Of a stretch of 64,000 nt of DNA, positions 53,757-61,608 are shown in pieces. The notes below the pieces were generated by a model. That model was not told the DNA's origin. It ran no database searches and saw only the letters and a list, made by a program, of their open reading frames with translations. The number at the start of each line of letters is the position of its first letter. The first letter of the stretch is position 1. This DNA comes from Galbibacter kalidii (GTDB lineage: Bacteria; Bacteroidota; Bacteroidia; Flavobacteriales; Flavobacteriaceae). The position numbers and the translations under genes were made by a program. The stretch lies in assembly GCF_026241135.1 (NCBI RefSeq), contig NZ_JAPFGA010000002.1, positions 1-64,000 of the forward strand, written 5' to 3'.

Positions 53757-54269
53757 ATGGATATACTTTTAGTCTTTTTAGGTCTGGTCTTTATCATCTT
53801 AGGCATTTTAGGAAGTTTTTTGCCCATACTCCCCGGACCACCAATGAGTTGGTTGGGACTGCTTTTTATTCATCTTACAAAAGCCGTACCCCAAAATTGG
53901 ACATTTTTAGGCATCACCCTGGCCGTAGCTATACTCATTTTAGTGTTGGATTATATCATTCCGGTCGTGGGAACAAAAAAGTTTGGAGGCACCAAATATG
54001 GTATGATCGGAACTACAGTAGGATTATTGATCGCCATCTTTTTCCCGGTTCTGGGCCCTTTTGGCATTATCATCTGGCCTTTTGCCGGCGCACTTATTGG
54101 TGAATTACTGAATAAAGCTGATAACAAAACGGCTACCAAAGCTGCCTTTGGTTCGTTTCTTGGTTTTTTAACCGGAACTTTTATGAAGTTTCTTATCGCT
54201 ATTATTTATGCGGGCTTTTTCTTTAAAAAGATTTGGGAATATAAAGGGGTGTTGTTTGATTTTAATTGA
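53757..54269 (+). CDS. DUF456 domain membrane protein
   Basis: The 170-residue protein is almost entirely hydrophobic with about five helices and Gly-rich turns: LVFIILGILGSFLPILPGPPMSW, ITLAVAILILVLDYIIPVVGTKKFGGTKYGMIGTTVGLLIAIFFP and FAGALIGELLNKA. This matches DUF456 (YqgC-like). DUF456 proteins have no established function. The start follows an AT-rich gap with TACTTTAG nearby. It diverges from the BlaI operon. Confidence 0.85.
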   Translation: MDILLVFLGLVFIILGILGSFLPILPGPPMSWLGLLFIHLTKAVPQNWTFLGITLAVAILILVLDYIIPVVGTKKFGGTKYGMIGTTVGLLIAIFFPVLGPFGIIIWPFAGALIGELLNKADNKTATKAAFGSFLGFLTGTFMKFLIAIIYAGFFFKKIWEYKGVLFDFN

Positions 54270-54288
54270 ATTCAGAAAACAACATATG

Positions 54289-54364
54289 TCACCTCGAGCG
54301 CAGTCGAGAGGTTTTGGACTTTGGTGACTTTGGATGATGAGGTCTCGACTGCGCTCGACCTGAC
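54289..54364. repeat. TCGAGCGCAGTCGAG inverted repeat
   Basis: GTCACCTCGAGCGCAGTCGA and TCGACTGCGCTCGACCTGAC form 22-bp inverted arms 32 bases apart. The ends are very similar to a type of interspersed palindrome found throughout Bacteroidota chromosomes. It separates the DUF456 gene from the end of umuD. Confidence 0.65.
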
Positions 54365-54380
54365 AATTCCTACACAATAC

Positions 54381-54827
54381 CTACATCTTTTTAATCACAT
54401 AGGTAACAATTCCCCACACAATAAGTTTGTTTTCTTCTGATACTTTTATGGGGTTGTATTTTTTGTTTTCGGGCATCAGAAAAAGTCCTTTTTTATCCAC
54501 TTTTAAGCGTTTTACGGTAAACTCTCCGTCAATAAAACAGACAGCAATCTTTCCATTTTCCGGTTCCAGACTTTTATCAATAACAAGCAGGTCACCATCA
54601 TCCAAACCCGCGTCTTCCATCGATTGTCCGCTCACCCTCGCATAAAAAGTAGCCTCTTTATTTTTGATCAACTCCTTGTTCAGGTCGATACGGGTTTCTT
54701 TAAAATCTTCCGCAGGGGAAGGGAATCCTGCTGCTATTCCGCCTTCTGCCATGTCCAATTCCAACGGAAGCTCAAAATCAGCTTTGATAAAATGTAGTTT
54801 GTTCCCTTTTTTATCCATTGAACTCAT
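54381..54827 (-). CDS. umuD: UmuD-like S24 self-cleaving peptidase
   Basis: The 148-residue S24 peptidase is the processed subunit of DNA polymerase V. The self-cleavage bond is A33-G34 in IAAGFPSP. The catalytic pair is S69 in SGQSMEDAG and K106 in GEFTVKRL. There is no N-terminal DNA-binding domain, so it is UmuD and not LexA. The start ATG (MSSMDKK) overlaps the umuC stop as ATGA; an in-frame ATG nine bases on (MDKKGNK) is an alternative. umuD lies after umuC here, the reverse of the E. coli order. Confidence 0.88.
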   Translation of the reverse strand: MSSMDKKGNKLHFIKADFELPLELDMAEGGIAAGFPSPAEDFKETRIDLNKELIKNKEATFYARVSGQSMEDAGLDDGDLLVIDKSLEPENGKIAVCFIDGEFTVKRLKVDKKGLFLMPENKKYNPIKVSEENKLIVWGIVTYVIKKM

Positions 54828-56086
54828 TTAACCTTTAGAATCTCATTGATATTGGTAGTATATCGCGGCGAGAGATACTCTTGTCTCATCCTCCAAGTGT
54901 GTTCCAGATCCTGATTAGCAATTTTTATTTTATAATCCCCATATTTTTCATTCACCCAATCGATGGTTTTCATCAACTGTTTGTGTTTGGGGTTTTCCTC
55001 CTGAAACAGATCCAATTGTTTTGCATTGGTGGGCACCAAACCTGAAACCACCACCCCAGCTCTTTTGTATTTTATCCCGGTTCGATAGATATTCCCTACT
55101 GCTTTTACGGCATAATTTACCAAGGTCAATGTAGAATCCGTGGGGTAGGGCAAAGTGACCAACAACCCCACCCTATGTTGATTTTCATCTTTTTTATGCC
55201 TGTCGCTACGCAAAAAAACGTACATGAAATTGCAACTGCTGTGTTGTTTTCTTAGTTTTTCGGCACAACTTCCCGCAAAAGTGGAAACTCGTTCTTTTAA
55301 ATTCCCCAGATCGGAAAAGGTATATTCAAAACTACGTGTGGTGGCAATGGCCTTTTTAGGAGCGGTCACATCGTTCTCCAAGTCCAAAGTGGGTTGACCT
55401 TCCAGGTCTTTTTTCAACCGCAATCCGGGAACGCCAAGATGGGAACGCACCCAGCCGTCATCCAACATCACAAAATCCAGCGCTGTTTTAACGCCGCGTA
55501 CTTCCAAGCGTTTGGTATTGCCTCTTCCTATCCCCCAAACCGACTCAATCTTTGTCCACCGCAAGGCTTTGATCCGTTTTTCTTCGGAATCGATCACATA
55601 CACACCGTCTGTTCTGTCTTTATATTTCTTGGCAATTTTATTGGCTACTTTGGTCAAAGCTTTTGTCGAAGCTATCCCTATACTGATGGGCATCCCTGTC
55701 CATTGCAACACCCTGTTTTTAATTGCTTTTCCTAAATCATCAAAGTTATCCGGATTGTACATTTCAAACTTTAGAAAGGCCTCATCGATACTGTAATGCT
55801 CAACCAAAGGCGTGAATTGCTTCAGAATATTCATGACCCGCGTACTCATATCACCATACAAAGGATAGTTTGAAGAGAAGACATGAATTTTATTCTTTTT
55901 GAAAAACTCCTTGTATTTAAACGTCGGTGCTCCCATGGGTAGCCCCAGACGTTTTGCTTCGTCACTACGGGAAATCACGCAACCGTCGTTGTTGGAAAGT
56001 ATGGCAATAGGACAATTATTGAGCTGAGGCTGAAAAACCCGCTCACAAGATGCATAAAAATTATTACAATCAACTAAGGCATACAT
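54824..56086 (-). CDS. umuC: UmuC-like Y-family DNA polymerase
   Basis: UmuC (420 residues) is the error-prone polymerase V catalytic subunit for translesion synthesis. The Y-family acids are at D6 (ALVDCNNFYASCERVFQP) and D101/E102 (YSIDEAFL), and the helix-hairpin-helix IESVWGIGRGNTKRLEVRG and little-finger domain follow. The C-terminal ~100 residues are the UmuC-specific end. A TAnnTTTG promoter and two palindromic hairpins precede it. The gene ends in ATGA overlap with umuD. Confidence 0.95.
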   Translation of the reverse strand: MYALVDCNNFYASCERVFQPQLNNCPIAILSNNDGCVISRSDEAKRLGLPMGAPTFKYKEFFKKNKIHVFSSNYPLYGDMSTRVMNILKQFTPLVEHYSIDEAFLKFEMYNPDNFDDLGKAIKNRVLQWTGMPISIGIASTKALTKVANKIAKKYKDRTDGVYVIDSEEKRIKALRWTKIESVWGIGRGNTKRLEVRGVKTALDFVMLDDGWVRSHLGVPGLRLKKDLEGQPTLDLENDVTAPKKAIATTRSFEYTFSDLGNLKERVSTFAGSCAEKLRKQHSSCNFMYVFLRSDRHKKDENQHRVGLLVTLPYPTDSTLTLVNYAVKAVGNIYRTGIKYKRAGVVVSGLVPTNAKQLDLFQEENPKHKQLMKTIDWVNEKYGDYKIKIANQDLEHTWRMRQEYLSPRYTTNINEILKVK

Positions 56087-56090
56087 ATTG

Positions 56091-56098
56091 CAAAGATA
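56091..56098 (-). promoter_or_regulatory. -7 box of umuCD
   Basis: CAAAGATA on the plus strand reads TATCTTTG on the minus strand, five bases upstream of the umuC ATG, so the leader would be extremely short or the message leaderless. The expected -33 position falls at the edge of the palindrome centred at 56128. Confidence 0.65.
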
Positions 56099-56101
56099 GG
56101 T

Positions 56102-56183
56102 AGGACCGAGCGTTAAGAAAAGGTACAGTGTACCTTTTTAGCAGGACCGAGTGTAAAGAAAATGCCCAGTGGGCATTTTTAAC
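56102..56183. repeat. 41-bp doublet with covarying hairpins upstream of umuC
   Basis: Two direct 41-bp units, each AGGACCGAG[CT]GT[TA]AAG then a hairpin. The hairpins are AAAAGGTA-CAGTG-TACCTTTT (56118-56138) and AAAATGCC-CAGTG-GGCATTTT (56159-56179). The stem bases differ but pair in both, and the loop is the same. A further GCTTGCC...GGGCAAGC inverted pair follows at ~56193-56237. Confidence 0.8.
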
Positions 56184-56370
56184 GAAGGGGCCGGCTTGCC
56201 GCGCAGGAATATAGGGCCAGGTGGCATGCGGGCAAGCTTAGGCAGATTACCTTATAAGAACGGTAAAACTTAACCGCTAGGAGCGCAAAGGAATACGCAA
56301 GGTTCGCTATGTCTCAACAGAATTTAAATGTATAATCCTGATTGATATTAGTATAAGGAGTAAAAAGCAA

Positions 56371-56561
56371 GCTCCTCCCTTCAGACGAAGGGAGGTGGAT
56401 TATCCGCCCTAAGCGGATAAGACGGAGGGTTTTGAAATCCCAAGCCACAGGTGTGAAAAACAAACATTTGCTGATAAAGCCAAAAGCTCGGGCTATCAAA
56501 ACACCCCGTCTCACCTCAGTTCCTGAGCTGAGCCACCCCTCTTCGTCTGAAGAAGGGAGCC
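56371..56561. repeat. REPIN-like inverted doublet, copy 2
   Basis: The left arm GCTCCTCCCTTCAGACGAAGG carries ATCCGCCCTAAGCGGAT inside and ends GACGGAGGGTTTTGAAAT. The right arm is inverted: CTATCAAAACACCCCGTCTC, inner CAGTTCCTGAGCTG, then CTCTTCGTCTGAAGAAGGGAGC. This is the same design as 39674-39866. The minus-strand open frame at 56314-56514 inside it is not a gene. Confidence 0.7.
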
Positions 56562-56610
56562 GATTAATTACTATCCTAAAAAATTATGCTTAGTTTTACA
56601 AAAAAGAAAA

Positions 56611-56727
56611 ATGGACTTTTCCACACTTCTTACTAAATTAAGATCAAAATCTACTGAGGAAATCAGTCTTGAAGATATTACAAAAGAAGTTGAAAACGTG
56701 AGAAAGTCACGTTATGAAAAGAAATGA
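56611..56727 (+). CDS. 38-residue ORF resembling an antitoxin tail
   Basis: ATG at 56611 to TGA at 56725 encodes MDFSTLLTKLRSKSTEEISL followed by EDITKEVENVRKSRYEKK, a charged, probably helical peptide. Peptides ending in a V..VR..RY-type helix occur as antitoxins of PIN/VapC-type pairs. No toxin gene follows. It may be a remnant of a lost toxin-antitoxin pair or a chance frame. It lies just beyond the REPIN-like repeat. Confidence 0.35.
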   Translation: MDFSTLLTKLRSKSTEEISLEDITKEVENVRKSRYEKK

Positions 56728-56775
56728 CAAACCTCACTTCCTAATACGCTATACTTAATACTTTGTACTAAAAAA

Positions 56776-57954
56776 TCATTTAAACGCCTGTTCTCCGGTA
56801 ATGTCGGCTCCGGTGATCAATAAATGAATGTCGTGGGTGCCTTCGTAGGTAATCACACTTTCCAAATTCATCATATGACGCATAATGCTGTATTCTCCGG
56901 TAATTCCCATCGCTCCCAATATCTGGCGTGCTTCTCTGGCAATCTTCAAAGCCATATCGACATTGTTTCGTTTTGCCATGGATATTTGGGCTGTGGTGGC
57001 CTTGCCTTCGTTTTTCAACTGCCCCAAACGCAAGGCGAGTAATTGGGCCTTGGTGATTTCAGTTATCATTTCCGCCAGTTTTTTTTGCTGAAGTTGTGTG
57101 GCGGCTATCGGTTTGTCAAATTGTATTCGCTCTTTGGCATATCGCAAGGCGGTGTCATAACAATCCATCGCAGCTCCAATAGCCCCCCAGGCGATTCCAT
57201 ATCTGGCCGAATCCAAACAGCCTAAAGGTGCGCCGAGTCCACTTTTCCCGGGCAGGAGGTTCTCTTTAGGCACTTTTACATTATCAAAAATCAATTCTCC
57301 CGTCGCCGATGCCCTTAACGACCATTTGTTATGGGTTTCCGGTGTCGAAAAACCTTCCATACCCCGTTCTGCGATAAGTCCGTGTATCCTACCTTCCTCG
57401 TTTTTTGCCCAGACTATGGCAACATCGGCAAAAGGCGCATTGGAAATCCACAATTTAGCTCCATTCAACAAATAATGATCACCTGCATCTTTAAATTTGG
57501 TTTCCATTCCACCCGGATTGGAGCCATGGTTGGGTTCTGTGAGTCCAAAACAACCCATAAATTCCCCGGAAGCCAGTTTTGGAAGAAATTTTTTCCGTTG
57601 TTCTTCTGTTCCGTATCTCCATATTGGAAACATCACCAAAGAGGATTGTACCGAAGCTGTAGAACGTACTCCACTATCCCCTCTTTCGATTTCCTGCATA
57701 ATCAAGCCGTAACTGATCTGATCCAGCCCTGCTCCTCCATATTCCTCAGGGATATAAGGTCCAAAAGCCCCTATTTCGGCCAAACCGTTTATCAATTGCT
57801 TCGGAAAAGCAGCCTTTTGGGCATAATCTTCAATAATGGGAGACACTTCCCGTTTTACCCAACTGCGTGCAGCATCGCGCACTAATTTATGTTCGTCGGA
57901 AAGAAGATCATCGATGTTATAATAATCCGGAGCTTCAAAAAGGTCTGGTTTCAT
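56776..57954 (-). CDS. Acyl-CoA dehydrogenase (glutaryl-CoA dehydrogenase-like)
   Basis: This 392-residue FAD enzyme oxidises an acyl-CoA at the alpha-beta bond. The catalytic base E371 lies in TYEGTHDIH, as in glutaryl-CoA dehydrogenase. Motifs FGLTEPNHGSNPGGMETKF, LWISNAPFADVAIVWAKNEEG and LRASATGELIFDNVKVPKENLLPG are typical. The substrate could be glutaryl-CoA from lysine breakdown, or another acyl-CoA. A possible promoter TATATTTG on the minus strand is at 58134-58141. The gap 57955-58317 otherwise holds only CCTGCC...GGCAGG palindromes and AT-rich sequence. Confidence 0.9.
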   Translation of the reverse strand: MKPDLFEAPDYYNIDDLLSDEHKLVRDAARSWVKREVSPIIEDYAQKAAFPKQLINGLAEIGAFGPYIPEEYGGAGLDQISYGLIMQEIERGDSGVRSTASVQSSLVMFPIWRYGTEEQRKKFLPKLASGEFMGCFGLTEPNHGSNPGGMETKFKDAGDHYLLNGAKLWISNAPFADVAIVWAKNEEGRIHGLIAERGMEGFSTPETHNKWSLRASATGELIFDNVKVPKENLLPGKSGLGAPLGCLDSARYGIAWGAIGAAMDCYDTALRYAKERIQFDKPIAATQLQQKKLAEMITEITKAQLLALRLGQLKNEGKATTAQISMAKRNNVDMALKIAREARQILGAMGITGEYSIMRHMMNLESVITYEGTHDIHLLITGADITGEQAFK

Positions 57955-58317
57955 CTGCTAATATTTATTGTTTTTCAAAGGTCAGACCTGCCTATGCCGG
58001 CAGGTGGAATACCCAACTTATCATTTACTCACTTCACTTATGTTATTCAAATCGGTGTTCGTGAAATTTCGGTTTCGGTTGATTTGATAAATTCGTTAAT
58101 GGGCATTTCACACGTTTAAAATTTTATAATCATCAAATATAAAAATATAACAAAGCAAAGACTAATTGTTATATACTAAAATTCACTCCATTTCTTTTTA
58201 TTTCATTTATACTAAACTCCTTTTAGAGGTAGTTGATTTCATAGTAATCAACAAAATAATTGTTTCCCGTCTATTTTTTGAGTAAGATTGTAGTGTGTAT
58301 GCTATTACACTTTCCTT

Positions 58318-58770
58318 ATGAAAAAGCTTACTTCCTTTATATCAAAAATTGCATCTACGCTCCATATTGATTTATCGGATCAAGAGTACAGCAATTCGCC
58401 ACTTATCGGTAAGTGGCAGGCTGTTTCTTATACCGAGAAAACGTATGAGAACGGAAAACTAAATGATGGGGATCATTTTTCATATAACGAGGGGCGTACT
58501 TTTTACATCATTTTCAAAAAAAACGGCACTTTTGTCCAAGGAGAACGAACTGAAAATGATGTTGCGGAAAAAATCAGCCGTAAAGGGACTTATTCTGTTG
58601 AAAATGATAAAATCACATTAACATACAGTGGTGCGCCCGAAGGTGAAAATACCGTAATCTTAACTTTCACCATTACCGACGACGAACTTACAACCCACAA
58701 CGACTATGAACGCAAAGATGTTGATGATGTCTACAGGCATATAAGTAAGCGTGTTTTTGTTAAGAACTAA
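58318..58770 (+). CDS. Lipocalin-like protein
   Basis: The 150-residue protein has a GKWQAVSYTEKTYENGKL motif (~31-48) and a beta-rich core (TFYIIFKKNGTFVQGE, KGTYSVENDKITLTYSGA, VILTFTITDDELTTHND), the pattern of small bacterial lipocalin-like proteins. The N-terminus (KKLTSFISKIASTLHID) is amphipathic and not a normal signal peptide, so location is uncertain. Ligand unknown. It is a single gene between the acyl-CoA dehydrogenase and the GMC operon. Confidence 0.7.
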   Translation: MKKLTSFISKIASTLHIDLSDQEYSNSPLIGKWQAVSYTEKTYENGKLNDGDHFSYNEGRTFYIIFKKNGTFVQGERTENDVAEKISRKGTYSVENDKITLTYSGAPEGENTVILTFTITDDELTTHNDYERKDVDDVYRHISKRVFVKN

Positions 58771-58823
58771 ACTCCTCTGGACTAAAAGTCTGGTTGCCAC
58801 GAATTCACAAATGTTTTTTTTCC

Positions 58824-58850
58824 CCTTCCCAGTAATTATCAGGGGGAAGG
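58824..58850 (+). terminator. Terminator-like hairpin after the lipocalin gene
   Basis: CCTTCCC pairs with GGGAAGG around a 13-base loop, followed by TTTTAAA and preceded by a run of T. The 200 bases from here to 59050 contain nothing else I can name. Confidence 0.5.
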
Positions 58851-59042
58851 TTTTAAACCCATAACTGAGACTAATAAAAAACAGCCATTGAAAATCTTTC
58901 CAACAGCCGTCTCTATATAATTTTATAAACCGTGATCGAAATTAAGGTTTTAACCAAAAATCACTTGTTCTCGATACTTTTTTGCTATCGCAAAAAAAAC
59001 TCGAACTGACGTGATTTTCATCCCTAACTCACATTACAATAA

Positions 59043-59056
59043 GAACTCGTTTAAAC
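59043..59056. repeat. Solo GAACTCGTTTAAAC motif at a gene end
   Basis: GAACTCGTTTAAAC overlaps the stop codon of the gluconate-dehydrogenase-type subunit gene. It is identical to the outer ends of repeat family B. Confidence 0.6.
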
Positions 59057-59770
59057 CTCGTAATTATCCCAATTAGCGATTTCATTTCGCTCTTCGGGTT
59101 TGATACAAACATCTAATGTACGCTGATCGTACTTCATATTATATTGTGCTAAGACCTCATCAGGGACACCATCCCATACATTTGGGGTATTCCCAACATA
59201 GCCCAGATATTCAATTCCCTCTTTACTGGTAAAATATCCGGTAGCTACCAAGTTACGCAGGGTAGAAAAGAAGCGTTCCCCTTGAACGAACTCCGGTTTT
59301 ACATCCTCCGGATAAGCAATATCTTCAATAATTGCTATTTGTTCTTCTTCTGAAGCATCTTTAAACACCTTGTCATAACGTTTGTTACTCTCATGGTCCA
59401 ACCACATCAATCCGCCTCGTAAGGGCAATTGGTAATGCGGCATATCCTTGACGATATATTCGATGAATTCGGGTACTCCAACTTCACTCGCAGCACTGTA
59501 TTCTCCTTCAGCAGGAATAATAATGTCTGCCAACACGATAATGGTCGCCATTTCGTGTTCATTGAAATAATCATCTTGTTCCCGGAGTTTCTTTTCATAT
59601 TCCAACTCTTCAACCGTACGTGTGGTGTCATAGTTGTTATCGCCTTCATTTTGTGCCACATCGGTTGCGGCACCGGTTTTTTCTTCAGTATCGGTTAAAC
59701 ATCCCGAAAACATAAATCCGGATGTTACTGTCCCGGCCACCATGGCCTTTAAACTTTTTCTTCTATCCAT
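59051..59770 (-). CDS. Gluconate 2-dehydrogenase subunit 3 family protein (Tat lipoprotein)
   Basis: This is the 239-residue small partner of a GMC sugar dehydrogenase. The N-terminus combines a twin-arginine-like start (MDRRKSLKAMVAG) with a lipobox (FMFSGC, Cys24), so a folded, lipid-anchored product is expected. The family core follows: MATIIVLADIIIPAEGEYSAASEVGVPEFIEYIVKDMPHY, then GLMWLDHESNKRYDKVF and GYVGNTPNVWDGVP. The GMC oxidoreductase lies 12 bases upstream in the same operon. Because the GMC subunit has no signal of its own, it may be exported together with this one. Confidence 0.9.
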   Translation of the reverse strand: MDRRKSLKAMVAGTVTSGFMFSGCLTDTEEKTGAATDVAQNEGDNNYDTTRTVEELEYEKKLREQDDYFNEHEMATIIVLADIIIPAEGEYSAASEVGVPEFIEYIVKDMPHYQLPLRGGLMWLDHESNKRYDKVFKDASEEEQIAIIEDIAYPEDVKPEFVQGERFFSTLRNLVATGYFTSKEGIEYLGYVGNTPNVWDGVPDEVLAQYNMKYDQRTLDVCIKPEERNEIANWDNYEV

Positions 59771-59782
59771 GACCTTTATGTT

Positions 59783-61525
59783 TTAAATATTCATTTTTTT
59801 CATTTCTTCTGTCAAATACTCTGATGCTCTCCACGCCAATGCGAGGATGGTCCAAGTCGGGTTTTTATCGGCTTGCGATACAAATGGTCCTCCGTCCATC
59901 ACAAACAAGTTAGGAACATCATGTGTTTGATTGTATTTATTCACCACCGAAGTTTTAGCATCATCTCCCATTCGGGTGGTTCCTACTTCGTGAATGATCC
60001 TTCCCGGAGCTTCTAAACCGTAGTCATTTTCTTTTCCGGGTCTATCCCCTAACGGAATTGCTCCCATATTGTGGTAGAGTTCTTCAAAAGTATCGTGCAT
60101 GTGTTTGGCTTGCTTGCGTTCGTCGTCTGTCCAATTATAATTAAAACGCAATACCGGAATTCCGTATTTATCCACTACATTCGGATCGATCTCACAGTAA
60201 TTATCTTTCTGCGGAATACTTTCCCCTCTACCAGCCATACCAACCATGGCTCCGTAGTATTTATAGACATCTTTTTTCAGTCCGACGCCATAGCCTCCGG
60301 CCTTCTTCTTTTTCTCTCCTTTTCCGGGAAATTTCCCGTTGAGATTTTCTATACCCATTCCGGTTCCGTAGGATGGCATTCCCATACCGCCCCAAAACTC
60401 GATGTGATATCCTCTGGAGAAACCGAGGTCTTTTTTGTCATTCAGCCACCATGGCACATATAGGTGCATTCCACCAACACCGTCTTCGTTGTATCGTTTT
60501 CTATCCATCAATTTCGGAATAATAGCTGACCTCGAAGCTCCTGTCGAATCGTGAAGGTATTTCCCTACAACCCCACTCGAATTGGCAATTCCGTTAGGGA
60601 ATCTGGACGATTTTGAATTCAGCAATATACGGGCAGAACCACAAGCACTGGCCGCCAAAATGACCACTTTAGCTTTTACCGTATATTCTTGCATGTCTCT
60701 TTTGTTGATATAAGAAACCCCGATTGCTTTTCCATCATCATCTGTAAGTACCTCACGTACCATAGCATTAACATACAGATCGACATTGTCATATTCCAGT
60801 GCAGGTTTTACCAAGACCGAAGAAGACGAAAAATCTCCGTAGATACTACACGAGCGCGAACATTGGCTGCAATAGAAACAAGCCCCTCGTCTGTTATCTA
60901 CCCGTTTTGTAAGAATTGAAAGTCGGGAAGGAATGACAGGCACACCCGCTTTTTTTCCGGCTTCTTTTAAATACAACTCGTGCAAACGCGGTTTTGGAGG
61001 TGGTAAAAAATAACCATCAGGTTCGTTCGGGAGGTTTTCTTTGGTCCCGAAGACTCCTATTAATTTATCTACTTTATCATAGTATGGTTTTACATCCTCA
61101 TAACCGATAGGCCAGTTATCACCTTTGCCGTCAAAATCTTTTCTTTTAAAATCCAAAGGTCCGAAACGAAGCGAAATACGCCCCCAGTGGTTTGTTCTTC
61201 CTCCCAGCATTCTGGAGCGAAACCAGTCGAATTTCGTTCCGTTTTTGTGTGTATAGGGTTCTCCTTCAAGCTCCCATCCACCGTAGGCCATATCGTAATC
61301 ACCAAAGGCTCTTGTTGTACCCGCACCTCTTCGAGGCGATTCATAAGGCCACTTAAATTGTGTTTGTTGTTCGGGGTTGGCAGGATCAAAATTTGGTCCG
61401 GCTTCTAAAACTGCAATATTGAAACCAGCTTCAGAAAGCACTTTTGTCGCCATTCCTCCCCCTGCTCCCGATCCTACTATCAGTACATCGTAGACTTTAG
61501 AAGTTTTTTTAATTTGAAAAGACAT
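59783..61525 (-). CDS. GMC-family FAD oxidoreductase (sugar or alcohol dehydrogenase)
   Basis: The 580-residue flavoprotein belongs to the glucose-methanol-choline family, with the FAD-binding VYDVLIVGSGAGGGMATKVLSEAG near the N-terminus, WPIGYEDVKPYYDKVDKLIGVFG and the C-terminal HEVGTTRMGDDAKTSVVN. A cysteine-rich loop CFYCSQCSRSCSIYGDFSS (~215) is typical of the gluconate/sugar dehydrogenase branch. It has no signal peptide. It is the first gene of the operon with the subunit 3 protein and should oxidise a sugar or sugar acid. A cytochrome subunit was not seen. Confidence 0.88.
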   Translation of the reverse strand: MSFQIKKTSKVYDVLIVGSGAGGGMATKVLSEAGFNIAVLEAGPNFDPANPEQQTQFKWPYESPRRGAGTTRAFGDYDMAYGGWELEGEPYTHKNGTKFDWFRSRMLGGRTNHWGRISLRFGPLDFKRKDFDGKGDNWPIGYEDVKPYYDKVDKLIGVFGTKENLPNEPDGYFLPPPKPRLHELYLKEAGKKAGVPVIPSRLSILTKRVDNRRGACFYCSQCSRSCSIYGDFSSSSVLVKPALEYDNVDLYVNAMVREVLTDDDGKAIGVSYINKRDMQEYTVKAKVVILAASACGSARILLNSKSSRFPNGIANSSGVVGKYLHDSTGASRSAIIPKLMDRKRYNEDGVGGMHLYVPWWLNDKKDLGFSRGYHIEFWGGMGMPSYGTGMGIENLNGKFPGKGEKKKKAGGYGVGLKKDVYKYYGAMVGMAGRGESIPQKDNYCEIDPNVVDKYGIPVLRFNYNWTDDERKQAKHMHDTFEELYHNMGAIPLGDRPGKENDYGLEAPGRIIHEVGTTRMGDDAKTSVVNKYNQTHDVPNLFVMDGGPFVSQADKNPTWTILALAWRASEYLTEEMKKMNI

Positions 61526-61608
61526 TCGTGTTTTTATTTAGTTAATTGTTTTATTTGTTGAACTCATTTGCTTCACGTGTTGTGATAAAAATATAACATT
61601 AATTTTTA

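Noticed and set aside
54381-54827. LexA repressor
   Set aside because: The S24 protein has no N-terminal DNA-binding domain and is coupled to umuC.
56314-56514. 66-codon minus-strand frame
   Set aside because: Sits in the REPIN-like repeat and has no protein-like composition.
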